From Adiantum capillus-veneris (taxonomy: Eukaryota > Streptophyta > Polypodiopsida > Polypodiales > Pteridaceae): 64,000 nt of DNA. Both the position numbers and the translations under genes were made by a program. Location: positions 77,262,435 through 77,326,434 of the forward strand of contig CM043950.1 in NCBI GenBank assembly GCA_014529385.2, in the 5' to 3' direction. The notes beneath the pieces were generated by a model that made no database searches, was not told where the DNA came from, and was given only the letters and a program-made list of their open reading frames with translations. Below are positions 12,586 to 23,914 of the stretch, piece by piece (the first letter of the stretch is position 1; each line of letters begins with the position of its first letter).

Positions 12586-13772
12586 AGGGGTCATTGTATT
12601 CATTCAAACATGCTTGAAAAGGGGTTTTTTAATTACCCTATGCACAAACAATTGAGTTATGCTATTTCAAACATGTTTAGAAGGCCAAAACCATCGTGTA
12701 TTTGGAAATGATTGGTTATTGCAAGTTTCATAAAGATTTTCTTAGAAATTAGGGAATTGAATTTTGCCCTTGGAAAAAGAAGAAAGCCTAACGAGTGGAA
12801 TCAAGAAATTTCCACCACCTTGTTGGGTAGGTGATCTTGAATGCTAGGTTGCCTATGGTAGTCCTTTGTAACTTGGTATGACTGGTAGATACCTCGAGGC
12901 TAAGTACAATCTTGAGGTTGCTTTTGTACATTTTTGAGATTCTAATACAAACACCAACTCACAATTGTGAGTTTGGAAGATAGAAAGTAGCATATGATTT
13001 ATCTACTTCAAAAGTTTTTAGGCTCTAAGCGGTCAAGGCTAAAGTTAAATACTCATAATATACGTATTATAAAGACTTTAAATCTTACACTACAAAGATA
13101 ATTTCTTTGACACCTTCTCATTTTATATTTTCACATAGGATGAAAAGTACAATGTTACATGACATAGGGCCTCAAAATCATCTTAGGGTGTTAGCTAGTT
13201 CACATGATCAAGGAATATGAAAGAGACAACATTGTAGCTGTGAAGACACCATCACTGCCCCTCTAGTTGTTGTTCACATCTTCCTTTTGTAATCAAAACA
13301 TTATTACTCATAACTTTTATACAAATATGGCTGAAATATTTCTCTATACGGCTTGTGAATAATGTTATTAGTTTGATTACAACCTACCAAACACAATACC
13401 TACAGGTCTCAAAGCACAAAGGCCATTTGTGTGCATGCGAACAATTTTTCATCTTATGGATGGTATACCTTTTGAAACTCATTGCATAAAATCCTACTCT
13501 TGTGAGTCCTTAATGTTTTTGAAATTAAACTTGCATAAAAATACACTTCTTTTGAGAGATTGAAGATCATACATCAATATTATGTCACTCCCAACACGTC
13601 TAGACCAACTATCTTACAGACAAGACCAGGACTAGAAAGAGTGAGTCCTCTTAGATCCAGACTGAAACACTCATTTAGCTAACCACAGTTGTCAATACGA
13701 CAACCGATGGGATTCCTGAGTTTAAGGGTTCCACTTGCCACACATTAGGGGAGTGACAATCTAGGCACCTAC

Positions 13773-14611
13773 ACCGACACTAGGGATGTGCAACCATATG
13801 AGAGACGTAGGGAGAGAACTCCAATCAAAATTCCTAGTGGTATATATGAAGCTAGAGATGTTGTTTTAGGAGAACCTAGGGTCATGAGAGTGGTAGCTAA
13901 AACGTGTCAAAAAGAACTATATCAAGTGGAAAAGTGTGTTGCCCAAAAGTACAACGGATCCCAAAATCCATATGCACGTGTTTCACTCTTTTATCAAGTC
14001 TTAATAGCTAAACAAGTTGTAGATTTGTACACTCAATATGAGGAATTTGGGCTAACTTTGGAAGGGACAATAAAAACATGGTTCCAGCCCCACTAAATAG
14101 AATAGATTTACCAAATATTAAGTATTTCCTCTGAGTTTTTGCAAAGGATTTTTTTTGAAAGAGGAATCAAGCACAACATAGTTTTTCCAAATGTACACCT
14201 TAAAAAAAAAAAGAGAATGAAAAGGTGAAGAAATCTTTGCTTCACTTCAAGCAATACATCAAGAAATGTCGGGTTAGAGAGTTACCACAAGATGAGAAGT
14301 TATTAGTCCTCTTCATAGAGGTTTTGAGAAAGGAGACTCTCAAGAAGGACTTGCATTTGAAGACGTGCACCACATTTGAGCAGGTCACTAGAGAAGCATT
14401 TTATCTAGTAGACAATTGCAAAATTTATGGAGAGGTAGTGGAAGAAGCGTACATTACTACTAGCAGTGCCTCTTTAACCACCGGTTAATCATCAACAAAA
14501 CACAGTGCTCTTGCTTCAGTCACACCAAATTTTGATCAAATAATCAAGGAAGTTATCAGAAGAATGAACCATACCCAAATCTGCAATGACAACTACCTCA
14601 AGTAGTGAACC
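13773..14611 (+). pseudogene. Ty3/Gypsy gag, broken (copy 2)
   Basis: Better preserved than copy 1. One frame of about 100 residues (to the stop at 14094-14096) includes YNGSQNPYARVSLFYQV and QYEEFGLTLEGTIKTWFQ, and a second frame (14225-14488) includes HFKQYIKKC, LVLFIEVLRKETLKKDLHLKT and EAFYLVDNCKIYGEVVEEA. The capsid pattern of plant Ty3 gags is clear. A stop, a frame change near 14100-14220 (next to an A-rich run at 14200) and a stop at 14486 break it. A matching zinc-knuckle fragment lies 0.5 kb downstream at 15116. Confidence 0.75.
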
Positions 14612-14687
14612 TGCCAAGAGCTTTAATGTGGTATGTAATCAAGCAAGAATACACCAATGATGAGATAAACTAGTGTTTTTATAACAT

Positions 14688-15115
14688 CAGTTATGTGAGA
14701 GAAAGTCCATATGGACCTCCGGCGGACCTCCCGTGATGCAAAACTTTCCACCGCCCCTAGAGTACAAATAGGCCCAAAAAAGTAGTACAAAGGGGGGAGA
14801 TTTCCTATAACCTGTGTTGGCCCAGAAAACTCCTTTATGCCAAGACAATAGTGATTGATTGATATACACAGCCGGTAGAACTACTCGCTTGTGAACATAT
14901 ATTGTCACCAACTTCTTACTACGAAACGAGCGAGAGCCAAAAGGAACTGCATATGCTAGTGAGAGTTAACAATCCCAAGTAAGCTCATGTAAGGCTTCAT
15001 AAATTTCTCCACCAATGAGAAATCATTACACATCAAGCACAAAAATATACTCATGTTCATAGTAAATTAGAACTATAAACCGAGAGTCTATCCTCCTAAG
15101 ACAAGAGAATAGTTA
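14688..15115. other. Unassigned DNA between gag and the zinc-knuckle fragment
   Basis: About 0.4 kb with no recognisable gene. It starts exactly where copy 2 of the direct repeat ends and stops where gag-like coding resumes, so it may be an insertion into the gag gene or a breakpoint between two elements. Confidence 0.4.
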
Positions 15116-15265
15116 ATGGGGGCACAACAAGCCTCTCAGTTGAAAGGTCCTTGCTATGAATGTGGAGGTAGCCATTGGGCACAAGTTTGTCCAAGAAAAT
15201 GTGAGCAAACAAATATTTTTGTGTTTTGTGAGGGTTGTGGGAAAGATATTTTACTTCCAAACTAA
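15116..15265 (+). pseudogene. Gag nucleocapsid zinc-knuckle fragment
   Basis: A 49-codon frame from ATG 15116 to TAA encodes GPCYECGGSHWAQVCPRK followed by CEGCGKDI. The first motif (C-x2-C-x3-H-x4-C) is the zinc knuckle of Ty3 gag, which packages element RNA. The second Cys pair resembles the second knuckle common in this family but lacks its His and last Cys. The fragment is probably the 3' end of the gag gene seen at 13773, now separated from it. Confidence 0.65.
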
Positions 15266-15347
15266 CCCAAGAATCCAAAAAGAAAAGGAAAAGCAACGAT
15301 GATCTCATTGGAGTTGTGCCTTGTTTGAGTGGATTTAAAACCAAGCC

Positions 15348-15498
15348 AATGATTCTTGTGAATGTGATATCCATAGCTCAGTCTCAGGAAGTTTCTAGAA
15401 ACATTCCAATTGCAAACGAGCCAAATGATTCTTGTGATTGTGATATCCATAGCTCAGTCTCAGGAAATTGCTAGAAACATATCAATTGCAAACGAGCT
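15348..15498. repeat. 76-bp tandem duplication
   Basis: AATGATTCTTGTGA starts at 15348 and 15424. Both units run on through GATATCCATAGCTCAGTCTCAGGAA to GCAAACGAGC. It lies directly before the LTR at 15498. Confidence 0.9.
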
Positions 15499-16353
15499 AT
15501 GACACAACATGGGGGAGCGAAATACATTGATAATGAACAAAGAATATACAGAGTACGTAGAGTAAACAGATGGAAATAAAGAGTCTGTATGGATACAAAG
15601 TAATCATTACAAGAAGAGCATAGCTCGTTTCATAACCTCCCGACCACCCCCGAGCTATCTCAATCACACTCACTCTCAATCTCAATCTTGTGCACAATCT
15701 CAATCTCAATCACACTCTCACTCTCAATATCTTGATGACAACAATCATAATCGAAATCGCAACATGATCACAATCTCAACATCATGACATCTTGCACAGA
15801 TCCTATTTTCTCTGTCCTCTATTTGCTGCTTGTAAGCTGTCCTGTTGCTGCTGACAATTTGTTTCTATCATAACTTTGTTAAACGAGATCAGAATATAGA
15901 CTTCCAGGTACTCAAAACGACGGAAAGAGGTCTGGTCTACAAGGCAACATAGACAGAATCGTGAAAAACGTCTTTGTTTGGCCGAAAACGCAACTTTTAG
16001 GTCGCAACTCTCAAAAACTCTATTTTTGGGTCTCCATTACTTTCTCAACTTTTTTTAAGCCTACCCATGTATTTTAAGGTAAAACACATAAATATAAAAC
16101 ATTAATATTAATAACGTTCTTATTATAGTGTTCAGAAACAGACTACCTATTGATCATTAATCTTTATCAAAATATGTCTTTGGTGTATTGTTTAAAAAGA
16201 AGAGAGTATATTTTCTCTCTTAATATCTTAAACTCATTCATATAAGCTCTATCTAATAGACTATTCAACAATTTTTCAAATCGTGCTAAACGAAAGATAT
16301 GGCCTACTACATTCTTTTCGACTTTAAGAACTTCAAAATTTAATCCTGTTACA
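15498..16353 (-). mobile_element. Copia-type 3' LTR (minus-strand element), about 856 bp
   Basis: Read on the minus strand this LTR begins TGTAACAGG at 16353, directly after a polypurine tract AAGGGGAGAATG (16354-16365), and ends at 15498. It aligns with the LTRs at 17409-18281 (opposite orientation) and 19718-20950, and its end part with 17258-17406. Inside is a degenerate (TCTCAATCACAC)n-like tract around 15660-15730. The polypurine tract on one side and the primer site at 17244-17255 show it is the 3' LTR of a short minus-strand element. Confidence 0.75.
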
Positions 16354-17257
16354 TTCTCCCCTTATCAAAAGTAACTATGTCCTCAGAGTTGGAAAGAGGG
16401 GTTTTTAACATACAAAACATCAAATTCAATCTAAGAGGAATCTTTTCCATGATAAGAAGAATCGTTGTCTAACTCTACAATCAAATTGGTTTCTAGTGCT
16501 GCCTTGATATCTTTTCTTTAGAATAAGATTATCTAAATAAATATATTTCGTTGGCATTCTCACAAAAAACAAAGAGGAATATACAAACACACAGAAGTAA
16601 TCATGATAATACAAATAAGTTTTATGTAAGAAAAATTTATTCTCAACCATCTCTCTTGGTTTCTCAGTTTAATTTCAGGTTTAATTTCTCAGCCAGATTA
16701 GAGGACAAGAGTCAATGTATACTACTCGAATCAATTAAAAAATTCAATTTCAAATCTTAAATTTTATCCATGACTTTGATTATAGAAGCTTTCAAATGAT
16801 GCATCAAAGACATAAAGCATCATAAAGAAGGGTTAGATGACTTACCTTTACCATCCGCATCATCAATAGTCTCCAATTCAACCATCTTCGTACATATTTC
16901 CTTATCAATGGCTTTGTTCGGGCATTTGAAAGTCTGGTGGCCTTACTCTTCTTGAAACTTGATTGATCTCGCAGCTTCTCCCACATCGTCATCGTCTTGA
17001 TCATCGCTCCTTGTTCGTTTCTTCTTCTTTGATCCCTTATCTCTAGGAGAGGGCGATGGACCGTTTTCATGTTTAACTTCCATCTTCTCCTCCACTTTGT
17101 CTTCTTGCACCAGCTATTCTCTTTTCTTTATTCACTTCCTCATATCTGTTAAGATCTTCATTGAGCCATCCAATAATCTCCTCTTGTTCCTTCAATCACT
17201 GCTGATATGCTTCCATCGCTACCTCCCCCGCAGGATTGAAATCGCTCTGATACCACT
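16354..17257 (-). mobile_element. Internal region of a short non-autonomous Copia-like element
   Basis: This 0.9-kb interior runs from the primer-binding site TGGTATCAGAGC (minus strand, 17244-17255, complementary to initiator tRNA-Met) to the polypurine tract at 16354-16365. Minus-strand frames start with MEAYQQ near 17210 and hold a lysine- and aspartate-rich stretch, but stops interrupt them and no protease, integrase or reverse transcriptase is present. The element would need proteins in trans. Its 5' LTR is truncated at 17406. Confidence 0.65.
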
Positions 17258-17406
17258 TGTGATACGACACGGGAGAGTGAAATAAATTGATAGTGAACAA
17301 AGAATATAGAGAGTACGTAGAGTAAACAGATGGAAATAAAGAGTCTGTATGGATACAAAGTAATCATTACAAAAAGAGAATAGCTCGTTTAATAACCTCC
17401 CGACCA
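17258..17406 (-). mobile_element. Truncated 5' LTR of the short minus-strand element
   Basis: The 149 bp match the 3'-end part of the LTR at 15498 (GAACAAAGAATATA.AGAGTACG, AAGAGTCTGTATGGATACAA). It ends next to the primer-binding site. The rest is missing and a forward LTR of the same family starts three bases further on (17409). Confidence 0.75.
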
Positions 17407-17408
17407 AA

Positions 17409-18281
17409 TGTAATAGGACTTATTCTGCAAAGTTTTGATGAATAATTTTGTTTAGATTACATTTTGTTCATTCCAGTATAGGACTTCATTCTAATCGTTC
17501 TCGTAAAGTTTCAAATTTTGACCCGGGACACCCCTCGGGAGCCAGTTTTGAGGGTACTATGGTCAAAATTTGGAAAAGTTTTTTATGTAGCACTTGTAGC
17601 CCTCGACAACGAGGAAAAATATTGCTTCTTTGTGTTTTTGCTGGTTACTGCATTTTGATGCCCGTTTCAGCCCGTACATTAGAGAAAAACTGAGAAAATG
17701 CTATTTTAAACTGCTTTTGTGAAAATTGCTGACTTGCAGGTAATTTTTCGGGCAAACTGAGTAGGATATGGATTTTTTGCAACTCACAACTTTCGAAGAG
17801 CTTGATGAGACAAACAAATTCATGTGAGACAGACCCGGTCAAGTTCTGAACCGTTTGGGAGTTACGACTCACTGAAAATGGCCACAAATTATGGACTCGC
17901 AAGTGTGGGTTGCGTTTTGTGGTTTTTATGCGTTTGAATGCACGACGTCTCTTCTCGGAACTTATTTTCGGCCGCTTTTGATAAAGACTGACAGAAGGAC
18001 GAAAATGGCCACTTTTCCTCGCGTGAAGAAGACAACATGTGGAGAAGGAGGCTATTCTACAGTGAAGGCGCCTTGTGATTGAGATTGAGAGTGAGAGTGC
18101 GATTGAGAACTGTGCACAGATTGAGAGTGAGATAGCTCGGGGGTGGTCGGGAGGTTGATACGATCTACCCTCTTCTTGTACCCGGGAATTGATTTCAATA
18201 TACATCTCTGATTTCCTGCGTCTACTCCATGTACTTGCAAATTTTTGTTATTCAGTTGTTGTATTCCCGTGTCTCGTCACA
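17409..18281 (+). mobile_element. LTR of the same family, forward orientation
   Basis: It begins TGTAATAGGACT at 17409 and ends CTCGTCACA at 18281, matching the start and end of the minus-strand LTRs at 16353/15498 and 20950/19718. The GAGTGAGA/GAGATTGA tract near 18070-18140 is the reverse complement of the tract in the other copies. No primer site follows at 18282, so this is a solo LTR or a 3' LTR. Overlapping open frames on both strands are shadows of this LTR. Confidence 0.65.
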
Positions 18282-19717
18282 CGAGCCAAAATTGCAAGAA
18301 CATACTAAATTCAAGAGTTTAACAATCAAGTTTCAAAGGAAATCTTGGAAAGCAAAAAGAGATAAAATGAAATCTAAGAGGATAAGGGAACAGACTGCCC
18401 TAGAGATTGAGCTACAACAAACAAAGGGAGTAGCTTAAATGCAAAAAAGAAAACAAGGGAAAGGTTGAAGGAACGGGGTTTTCCAAAATATCATCAGTGG
18501 TCCAATCTTAGTGGACAAAGTACTAGACCAATGAATGCTTTGTTGCAAGCCTACAAGGAAAGACTAAAGAATTACTATACTTTAGAGCAAATATGGTTGA
18601 CATTGGTGCAAGGAAAGTTGGTCAATGCTAGAAGGTGTGCTATATTGTGCAAGAGATGCCAAGAGGTGTAGGCCAAAAAGGATCCAAGAAAGTCCAATTG
18701 GGAATGTATGACCAACAATCTAAAGTGCTATTTTAATGCTCGGGCATGTAGTGTTTGAGATATTTTAGAAGACCGTCCAGGCGGCTTGTCAAATGGAGCC
18801 ACGATATGCAAGATATAAACATGGTTAAGTAGACTATTAGCAAAATTGCAAAGACCTTTCAAGAGTTTAAAAATCTTGATACTAATGCCTTGCCTAATAT
18901 AGTTATTTGCATATAATCTGTGCAATAGTTGTACATAGAGTTCAGGATAAGGAGAAGCTAGAAAGATAAAAAAAGTTCACAAGAGTGGAAGTGGGGTCTT
19001 CCAATGTTTTTGAGGATCCAAGAGTCATAGCTAGAGAAAAACCTGTTGCACCAACCACTGTCGCTTTAGACCTCTTTTAGCTTTCCCCTATTTTACACCT
19101 TCTACCAAATACCACCATCTTCAATATATAGGTTGTGCAACTGGGAGAGGTAAGATGGGCACACTTAAAGCGTATGGGTGCCATCCATCCTACCTTCAAA
19201 GATCCACTCTAAGCTACAAAAAAATTTCAAAATGCACTTCCATGGACCGATGGTGGATCATCAGCAGGTTAAAGACGAAGTGACAGTTTTGGACAATGCC
19301 CATCGAGAAATTATCTATACACTTGCCATGGTTGATCATGTGGAGTGTCCATCACTCATTTCACAACTTTGGAATGGAGGCCATGTAGAGCAATGGATAA
19401 AAGAGTGTACTTCAGATGGAAGCCAGCCTGTCATTTGCAATCACCTAGTCAGTAAAGGGACAATAAAACTATTTCAAAATACGATTTTGTAGATTACCAA
19501 TGCTCTTCTTCAAACCATAAAGTATGTATATGTGCATGACTAACTCCACAATGATCTCCACTCTCGTAACATGACTGTCCATTTTGGCCAGAAGAGCATC
19601 TATGCAGGCATTGTGGATTGTGGGGTCATGCACAAAGACAAAAACTATATCCCACTATGCTTCTCTCCATGATTTGAAAATAGAAACAATAAAAAAGTGC
19701 AATAAAGATTGTATATG
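18282..19717. other. Unassigned DNA with two small unknown frames
   Basis: No domain recognised. 18301-18438 has a lysine-rich frame (KAKRDKMKSKRIREQ) and 19178-19492 a 104-residue frame rich in H, V and Q with no motif. Both could be fragments of decayed elements. Confidence 0.4.
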
Positions 19718-20950
19718 TGTGACGCGACACGGGATAGTGGAATACATTAATGAACTAGGAATATACAGAGTACGCAGAGTAAATAGATGAATAAAGAGTC
19801 TGTATGGATACAAGGTAATCATTACAAGAAGAGCATAGCTCGTTTTATAACCTCCGGACCACCCCTGAGCTATGTCAATTTCAATCTCAATCACACTCTC
19901 ACTCTCAATCTTAATCACACTCTCACTCTCAATCTCAATCACACTCCCACTGTCAATCTTAATCACACTCTCACTCTCAATCTCAATCTCATGATGACAA
20001 CAACCATCATAATTGTAATCGCAACATGAACACAATCCCAATATCATGACACCTTGCACAGATCCTGTTTCACACATTGATTTTTGCATCGTCTACAAAA
20101 TAGCCAAAAGAACATACTCGTGCAACCAATTCAACATGATAATCAAAATGAAAAAAATATAACTATGTACCATCATAATGTCAGTTGTAATAGTCCACCA
20201 TGAAGAAAAAAATCCACTTCTTGGTTGATAGCAGGGATAGTTGCATGTTGTTGTCTGTCTGCATGTCCCTGTGTATACTACACTACTGCTGCCTTCTGTT
20301 TGTTTTCATCATAACTTTGTATGTTGTAATAGTCCACCATGAAGAAACAAATCCACTTCTTGGTTGATAGCAGGGATAGTTGTATGTTGTTGTCTGTCTG
20401 CATGTCCCTGTGTATACTACACTACTGCTGCCTTCTGTTTGTTTTCATCATAACTTTTACAAATGAACTCAGGACAGATCAATCTAGATACTCAAAATGA
20501 CGGGAATAGGTCTAGTCTACAAGGTAGCATGGTCAGAATTGTGAAAAAACGTCTTTATTTGTCTAAAAGCACAACTTTTCGGTCGCGACTCATAAAACCC
20601 TATTCTTGGGTCTCCACTAAGTTTTCAACTTATTTTAAGCCTACCCATGCATTTTAAGGTAAAACATATAAATATAAAACATTAATATTGATAAAAATCT
20701 CAATTTTAACTATGTTTTTATTATACTGTTCATAGATAGACTATCTGTTATTCATTAATCTTTATGAAATATGTATTTAGTGTATTAACTACAAATAAGA
20801 GAATGTATTTTCTCTCTCAATATCTTAAACTCATTCATATGAGCTCTATCTAATAGACTATTCAACATTCTTTCAAATCGTGCTAAACGAAAGATATGGC
20901 CTAATACATTCTTGTCAACTTTAAGAACTTCAAAAATTAGTCCTTTTACA
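19718..20950 (-). mobile_element. Probable solo LTR of the same Copia-like family
   Basis: On the minus strand it begins TGTAAAAGGACTAATT at 20950 and ends at 19718, aligning with the 15498-16353 LTR. It is longer because of a 150-bp internal duplication (20176/20326). Neither a primer-binding site nor a polypurine tract adjoins it. The flanks ATATG (19713-19717) and ATATT (20951-20955) look like a 5-bp target duplication with one mismatch, as expected of a solo LTR made by recombination between two LTRs. Confidence 0.65.
20170..20462. repeat. About 150-bp tandem duplication inside the LTR
   Basis: TAATAGTCCACCATGAAGAAA is found at about 20179 and 20326. Both units run through GTTGTTGTCTGTCTGCATG and CACTACTGCTGCCTTCTG to CATCATAACTTT. 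The copies are almost identical, so the duplication is recent. Confidence 0.9.
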
Positions 20951-20981
20951 ATATTGGTTGGCCCGGACTGTGTATCTACTA

Positions 20982-20998
20982 CCCCCCCCCCCCCCCCC
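20982..20998. repeat. Homopolymer of 17 C
   Basis: Seventeen C in a row. A second tract of the same length lies at 21577-21593, just left of the CACTA element. Confidence 0.95.
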
Positions 20999-21655
20999 TC
21001 TCGGAACAAATCCATGGATGTTTTCTTCTTGTGCCATATTTGTAAATGCATCGTGAAGATCTTGCCTCAAGTTCTTGCGAGTGCTGCCTGAAGAGAAAAA
21101 CAAAAGGGAATTTTTGAGCAATGTGCTTACACACCTTGAAAGTGGCAAGCAAACTAATCCCACAACCTAGCCTAGCATCTCTCACCTCTCTCTTTGTCTA
21201 AATGGTGTCCATAGAGTGGGTTGGGTGGTGTATGGCCAGCTCATGAATAATGTGAAACTAGAATCATGATTTGATATGTGCCTTACTTATGGTGTCAAAT
21301 ACAAATTATGTAGTTCATTATGTGCTTCTATCTGTGTCTTATTGTGAGATATAACCTCAGGGAGGTCAATTCAAATTATGTGACTATCACATGAATACAA
21401 AAAACGGGTTATTAGATCTCATTTTTACATATAGAAGGGTCCGATAAAAATGGATTTGAGAAAAAAAATAACAATTGAATAGGAAAAGGGGTATTTCTTT
21501 GGTAAAAAATTCATAGATAAGGAGTTTTCAAAATAGTCCTTCAACGCATGTGGCATACACAATTTGTACATAATGACCCCCCCCCCCCCCCCCTCATGGA
21601 TATAAATAAATAAGTGATTTCATAGTGTGACATGTTGACTTGATTGTTGAGCATT
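20999..21655. other. Unassigned flank left of the CACTA element
   Basis: No recognisable gene. It contains the second 17-C tract (21577-21593). The last three bases before the element, 21656-21658 (TTA), are the left target-site copy. Confidence 0.5.
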
Positions 21656-21658
21656 TTA

Positions 21659-21670
21659 CACTACAAGAGG
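21659..21670 (+). repeat. CACTA left terminal inverted repeat
   Basis: CACTACAAGAGG, the perfect complement of 32634-32645. The preceding TTA is the target duplication. Confidence 0.97.
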
Positions 21671-21684
21671 TTGTGTGCTCTTGT

Positions 21685-21955
21685 GACGATGTTAGCGACG
21701 GAAATACACTGTGTTTTTATAACCCCCGGCGTCGCTAAAACCGTCGCTACGAGCGTCGCTACGAGAGCGTTGCTATACGCGTCGCTAAATGCGTCGCTAT
21801 ATAGAGACGCTCATAGCGACGGTTATAGCGACGTTTACACAGAAGACTATAGCGACGCTCATAGCGACGGTTATAGCGACGTATACACAGAAGACTATAG
21901 CGACGCTCATAGCGACGCTACATAGCCATAAATAGCGACGGTTATAGCTACACCC
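21685..21955. promoter_or_regulatory. Left subterminal repeat array (TAGCGACG)
   Basis: More than a dozen copies of an octamer close to TAGCGACG or its complement CGTCGCTA occur in about 270 bp, in both orientations. Within it a 48-bp unit is repeated (21806-21853, 21854-21901, then a partial unit). In CACTA elements such motifs are the binding sites of the TnpA-type protein. The same motif is at the right end (32525-32625). Confidence 0.85.
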
Positions 21956-22333
21956 GAGAGAATTTTTTTTTGGTGACAGGGCATTGAATGCCCTGCCACC
22001 CATCAACCATATTGTACTTGATTCACTTTTTAAAAAAAGTGCAAGGGTAGATAATAGACCCAAAATAGTCACCCACAAGACGCATTGTTTGCAAAATTGA
22101 CAAGTGTAAAATTGACAATTGTACACATCATAGGCAAAATGAATTGATTGGCAAATGTAATAATGACAATTGTACAACATCATAGGCATAAAGAATTGAT
22201 TGGCAAAAGGAACTCCAGTGACAAATGTAATAATATACATGGTTCAAAAAGACGTATAAAATCCGTCTCATGATACATAAGCTATGAGAAACCCTAAACT
22301 AATGCTATCTAGCTACGGCTAAACTGACGTCGT

Positions 22334-23642
22334 CTAGTCAGACGTCTCATCGCGTCCAAGCGGCGTATCTGTCGAATTCTGCAAAAAAAGACAATAAGAC
22401 AGCTTTCAGTAAGTATAAACATATAACGAGATTATAAAACAATACAAAAAATAGAAAAGAGTAAACCCTAATACTAACCATGCCACCGCGAGAACTGAGA
22501 ATGTCCATCAGGGCGTTTAAGCCCTTTCTGCCTGCGTACTCGCGCTCGTACGGTGTGGGATCACGTCCTGTCATCGACCACTGTCAAAACATACAAAGAT
22601 TTCATTATGTTAGAATTAAAAAACTCATAAACCCTAAACTATCGAACATAAAGAGCAATGCGAAAACACTTACAAAATCGGCCTCAAATGATGCCCATCC
22701 ACCGCTCCCCAAGTGGTGCGAGCTCCCTCCCTCTACTCGCACTCTGGCTGCATCCTTTTGTTGCTTCCACTTGTCGGGATTCTCGCGCGCTGCTTTCTTC
22801 GCATTCTTCCAATCTTCTTTGGCCAACCAATCTGGCCTGTTCCACCCATTCTTGATTGATTTTTGCACTTCGGAACGCTTGTGTTTGCAGTATTCGTGCA
22901 TTCGAATCTTCATCAGGTCTTCATTGAAGTGCTGATCCCGTGTTGGAATGGGAAACTCATCATGAAGTATGCTGATGACTCTGTTTTTTAAATCACTTGA
23001 CACTTCACTCCATATGTTTAGTATGTAGTGTCTAAATAGCTGAGAGCAAAGACCACGCATGTGCGAGATCACCTTCTTGCCGTCATCATCCATGATGATG
23101 CCGCCACTGAAGTCGACGGAGTAAGGCAAGCCCTCTGGCCGGTGACGCGTGAACCTGGGTGTCCCGGCAGGGGTCTCTAGCGGCGTGTCGATGGGGATAC
23201 GGACGTCAGGTGTCTCCACCGACGTCTGGGCCCCGAAGTGAGGAGTGTCGAGTGGGGTGGCTCCTGGCGGTGTAGGTAGAGGTGTGTAGCTGCTAGGAAC
23301 AGTTAGCCGCGCAAAACCTGGCGTAGATGGCGATGCTGTGGCTGGTGTGGGGGCGGGCAAAGAAGGGGAGGGTAAAGAGCCTCGTCGAACACGAGGCGGT
23401 GTGGAGGCATCGGCGGCGGAATCCCCACAACAACCGCCACCGCCACCACTAGAGCGCCGGTGTCTAGACGAGTGCGAAGATCGTCTTGTCGACGCCGAAG
23501 CTTCAGAGCGCGCCGAATGCTCCGAAAGAGAGGGAGATGCGGATGGAGTAGGAACGCGCGATGATGCGCCAGAGCGATGACGCTCCACGTACCACTGTCT
23601 CTGCTGCGGTGACAAAGAAGAAAGAAACTTCTCATCATCCAT
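22334..23642 (-). CDS. Transposase_24 (TnpA-like) protein of the CACTA element, three exons
   Basis: I place exons at 23642-22674, 22580-22479 and 22378-22334, with donors GTAAGT and GTTAGT and acceptors GACAG and TGCAG. The spliced frame is 371 codons plus stop. The start ATG (MDDEKFL) directly follows an acceptor-like TTAATGCAG, suggesting a 5' UTR intron. Residues 20-170 are low-complexity Ser/Pro/Arg with DTPLETPAGTP-type repeats. Residues 190-355 resemble the plant Transposase_24 domain: VISHMRGL.SQLFRHYI..IW, NRVISILHDEF, HEYCKHKRSEVQKS, PDWLAKEDW. In the family this protein binds subterminal motifs and works with TNP2. I see no disabling mutation, in contrast with the transposase upstream. 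Whether it is expressed is unknown. Confidence 0.8.
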
Positions 23643-23914
23643 ACCTGCATTAAACACACAAATATTTAAACTTAATATTGAATGAATAGAGTAGACAATG
23701 ACGCAAAGACCACTAAATACAATGACGTAATGACGCATATAAATACAATGACGCAATGAATTGAGTGATAGAATAGGCAAGTCGACAACTTAGAATTTTC
23801 AATCAAAAGATGTGAGCGCAAGTAGAAAAGAGCGTTATACACCATGGAAGGTACTTAGAGAGCCAGAGCTTTTACAACACGGAGAAAAATTGTTCAAATA
23901 CAATATTTGTGGCT

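Larger units (their letters stand above)
11134..14687 (+). mobile_element. 3.6-kb direct repeat, copy 2
   Basis: Second copy of the repeat described at 6328-10003, in the same orientation, with the same start and the same end point (ACTAGTGTTTTTATAACAT). It differs by small indels, for example a shorter segment near 12620-12640. Having two copies with the same boundaries suggests either an element with defined ends or a tandem segmental duplication with the 10004-11133 spacer. Confidence 0.7.

Noticed and set aside
17645-18205. 186-codon minus-strand frame
   Set aside because: It lies wholly within the forward LTR (17409-18281) and has no domain.
21644-21925. Frame with DAHSDGYSDVYTEDYS repeats
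   Set aside because: It is the 48-bp subterminal unit of the CACTA element read as protein. It spans the element end, so it cannot be an element gene.
23338-23580. Plus-strand 80-codon frame
   Set aside because: Antisense shadow of the Ser/Pro-rich part of the Transposase_24 gene.
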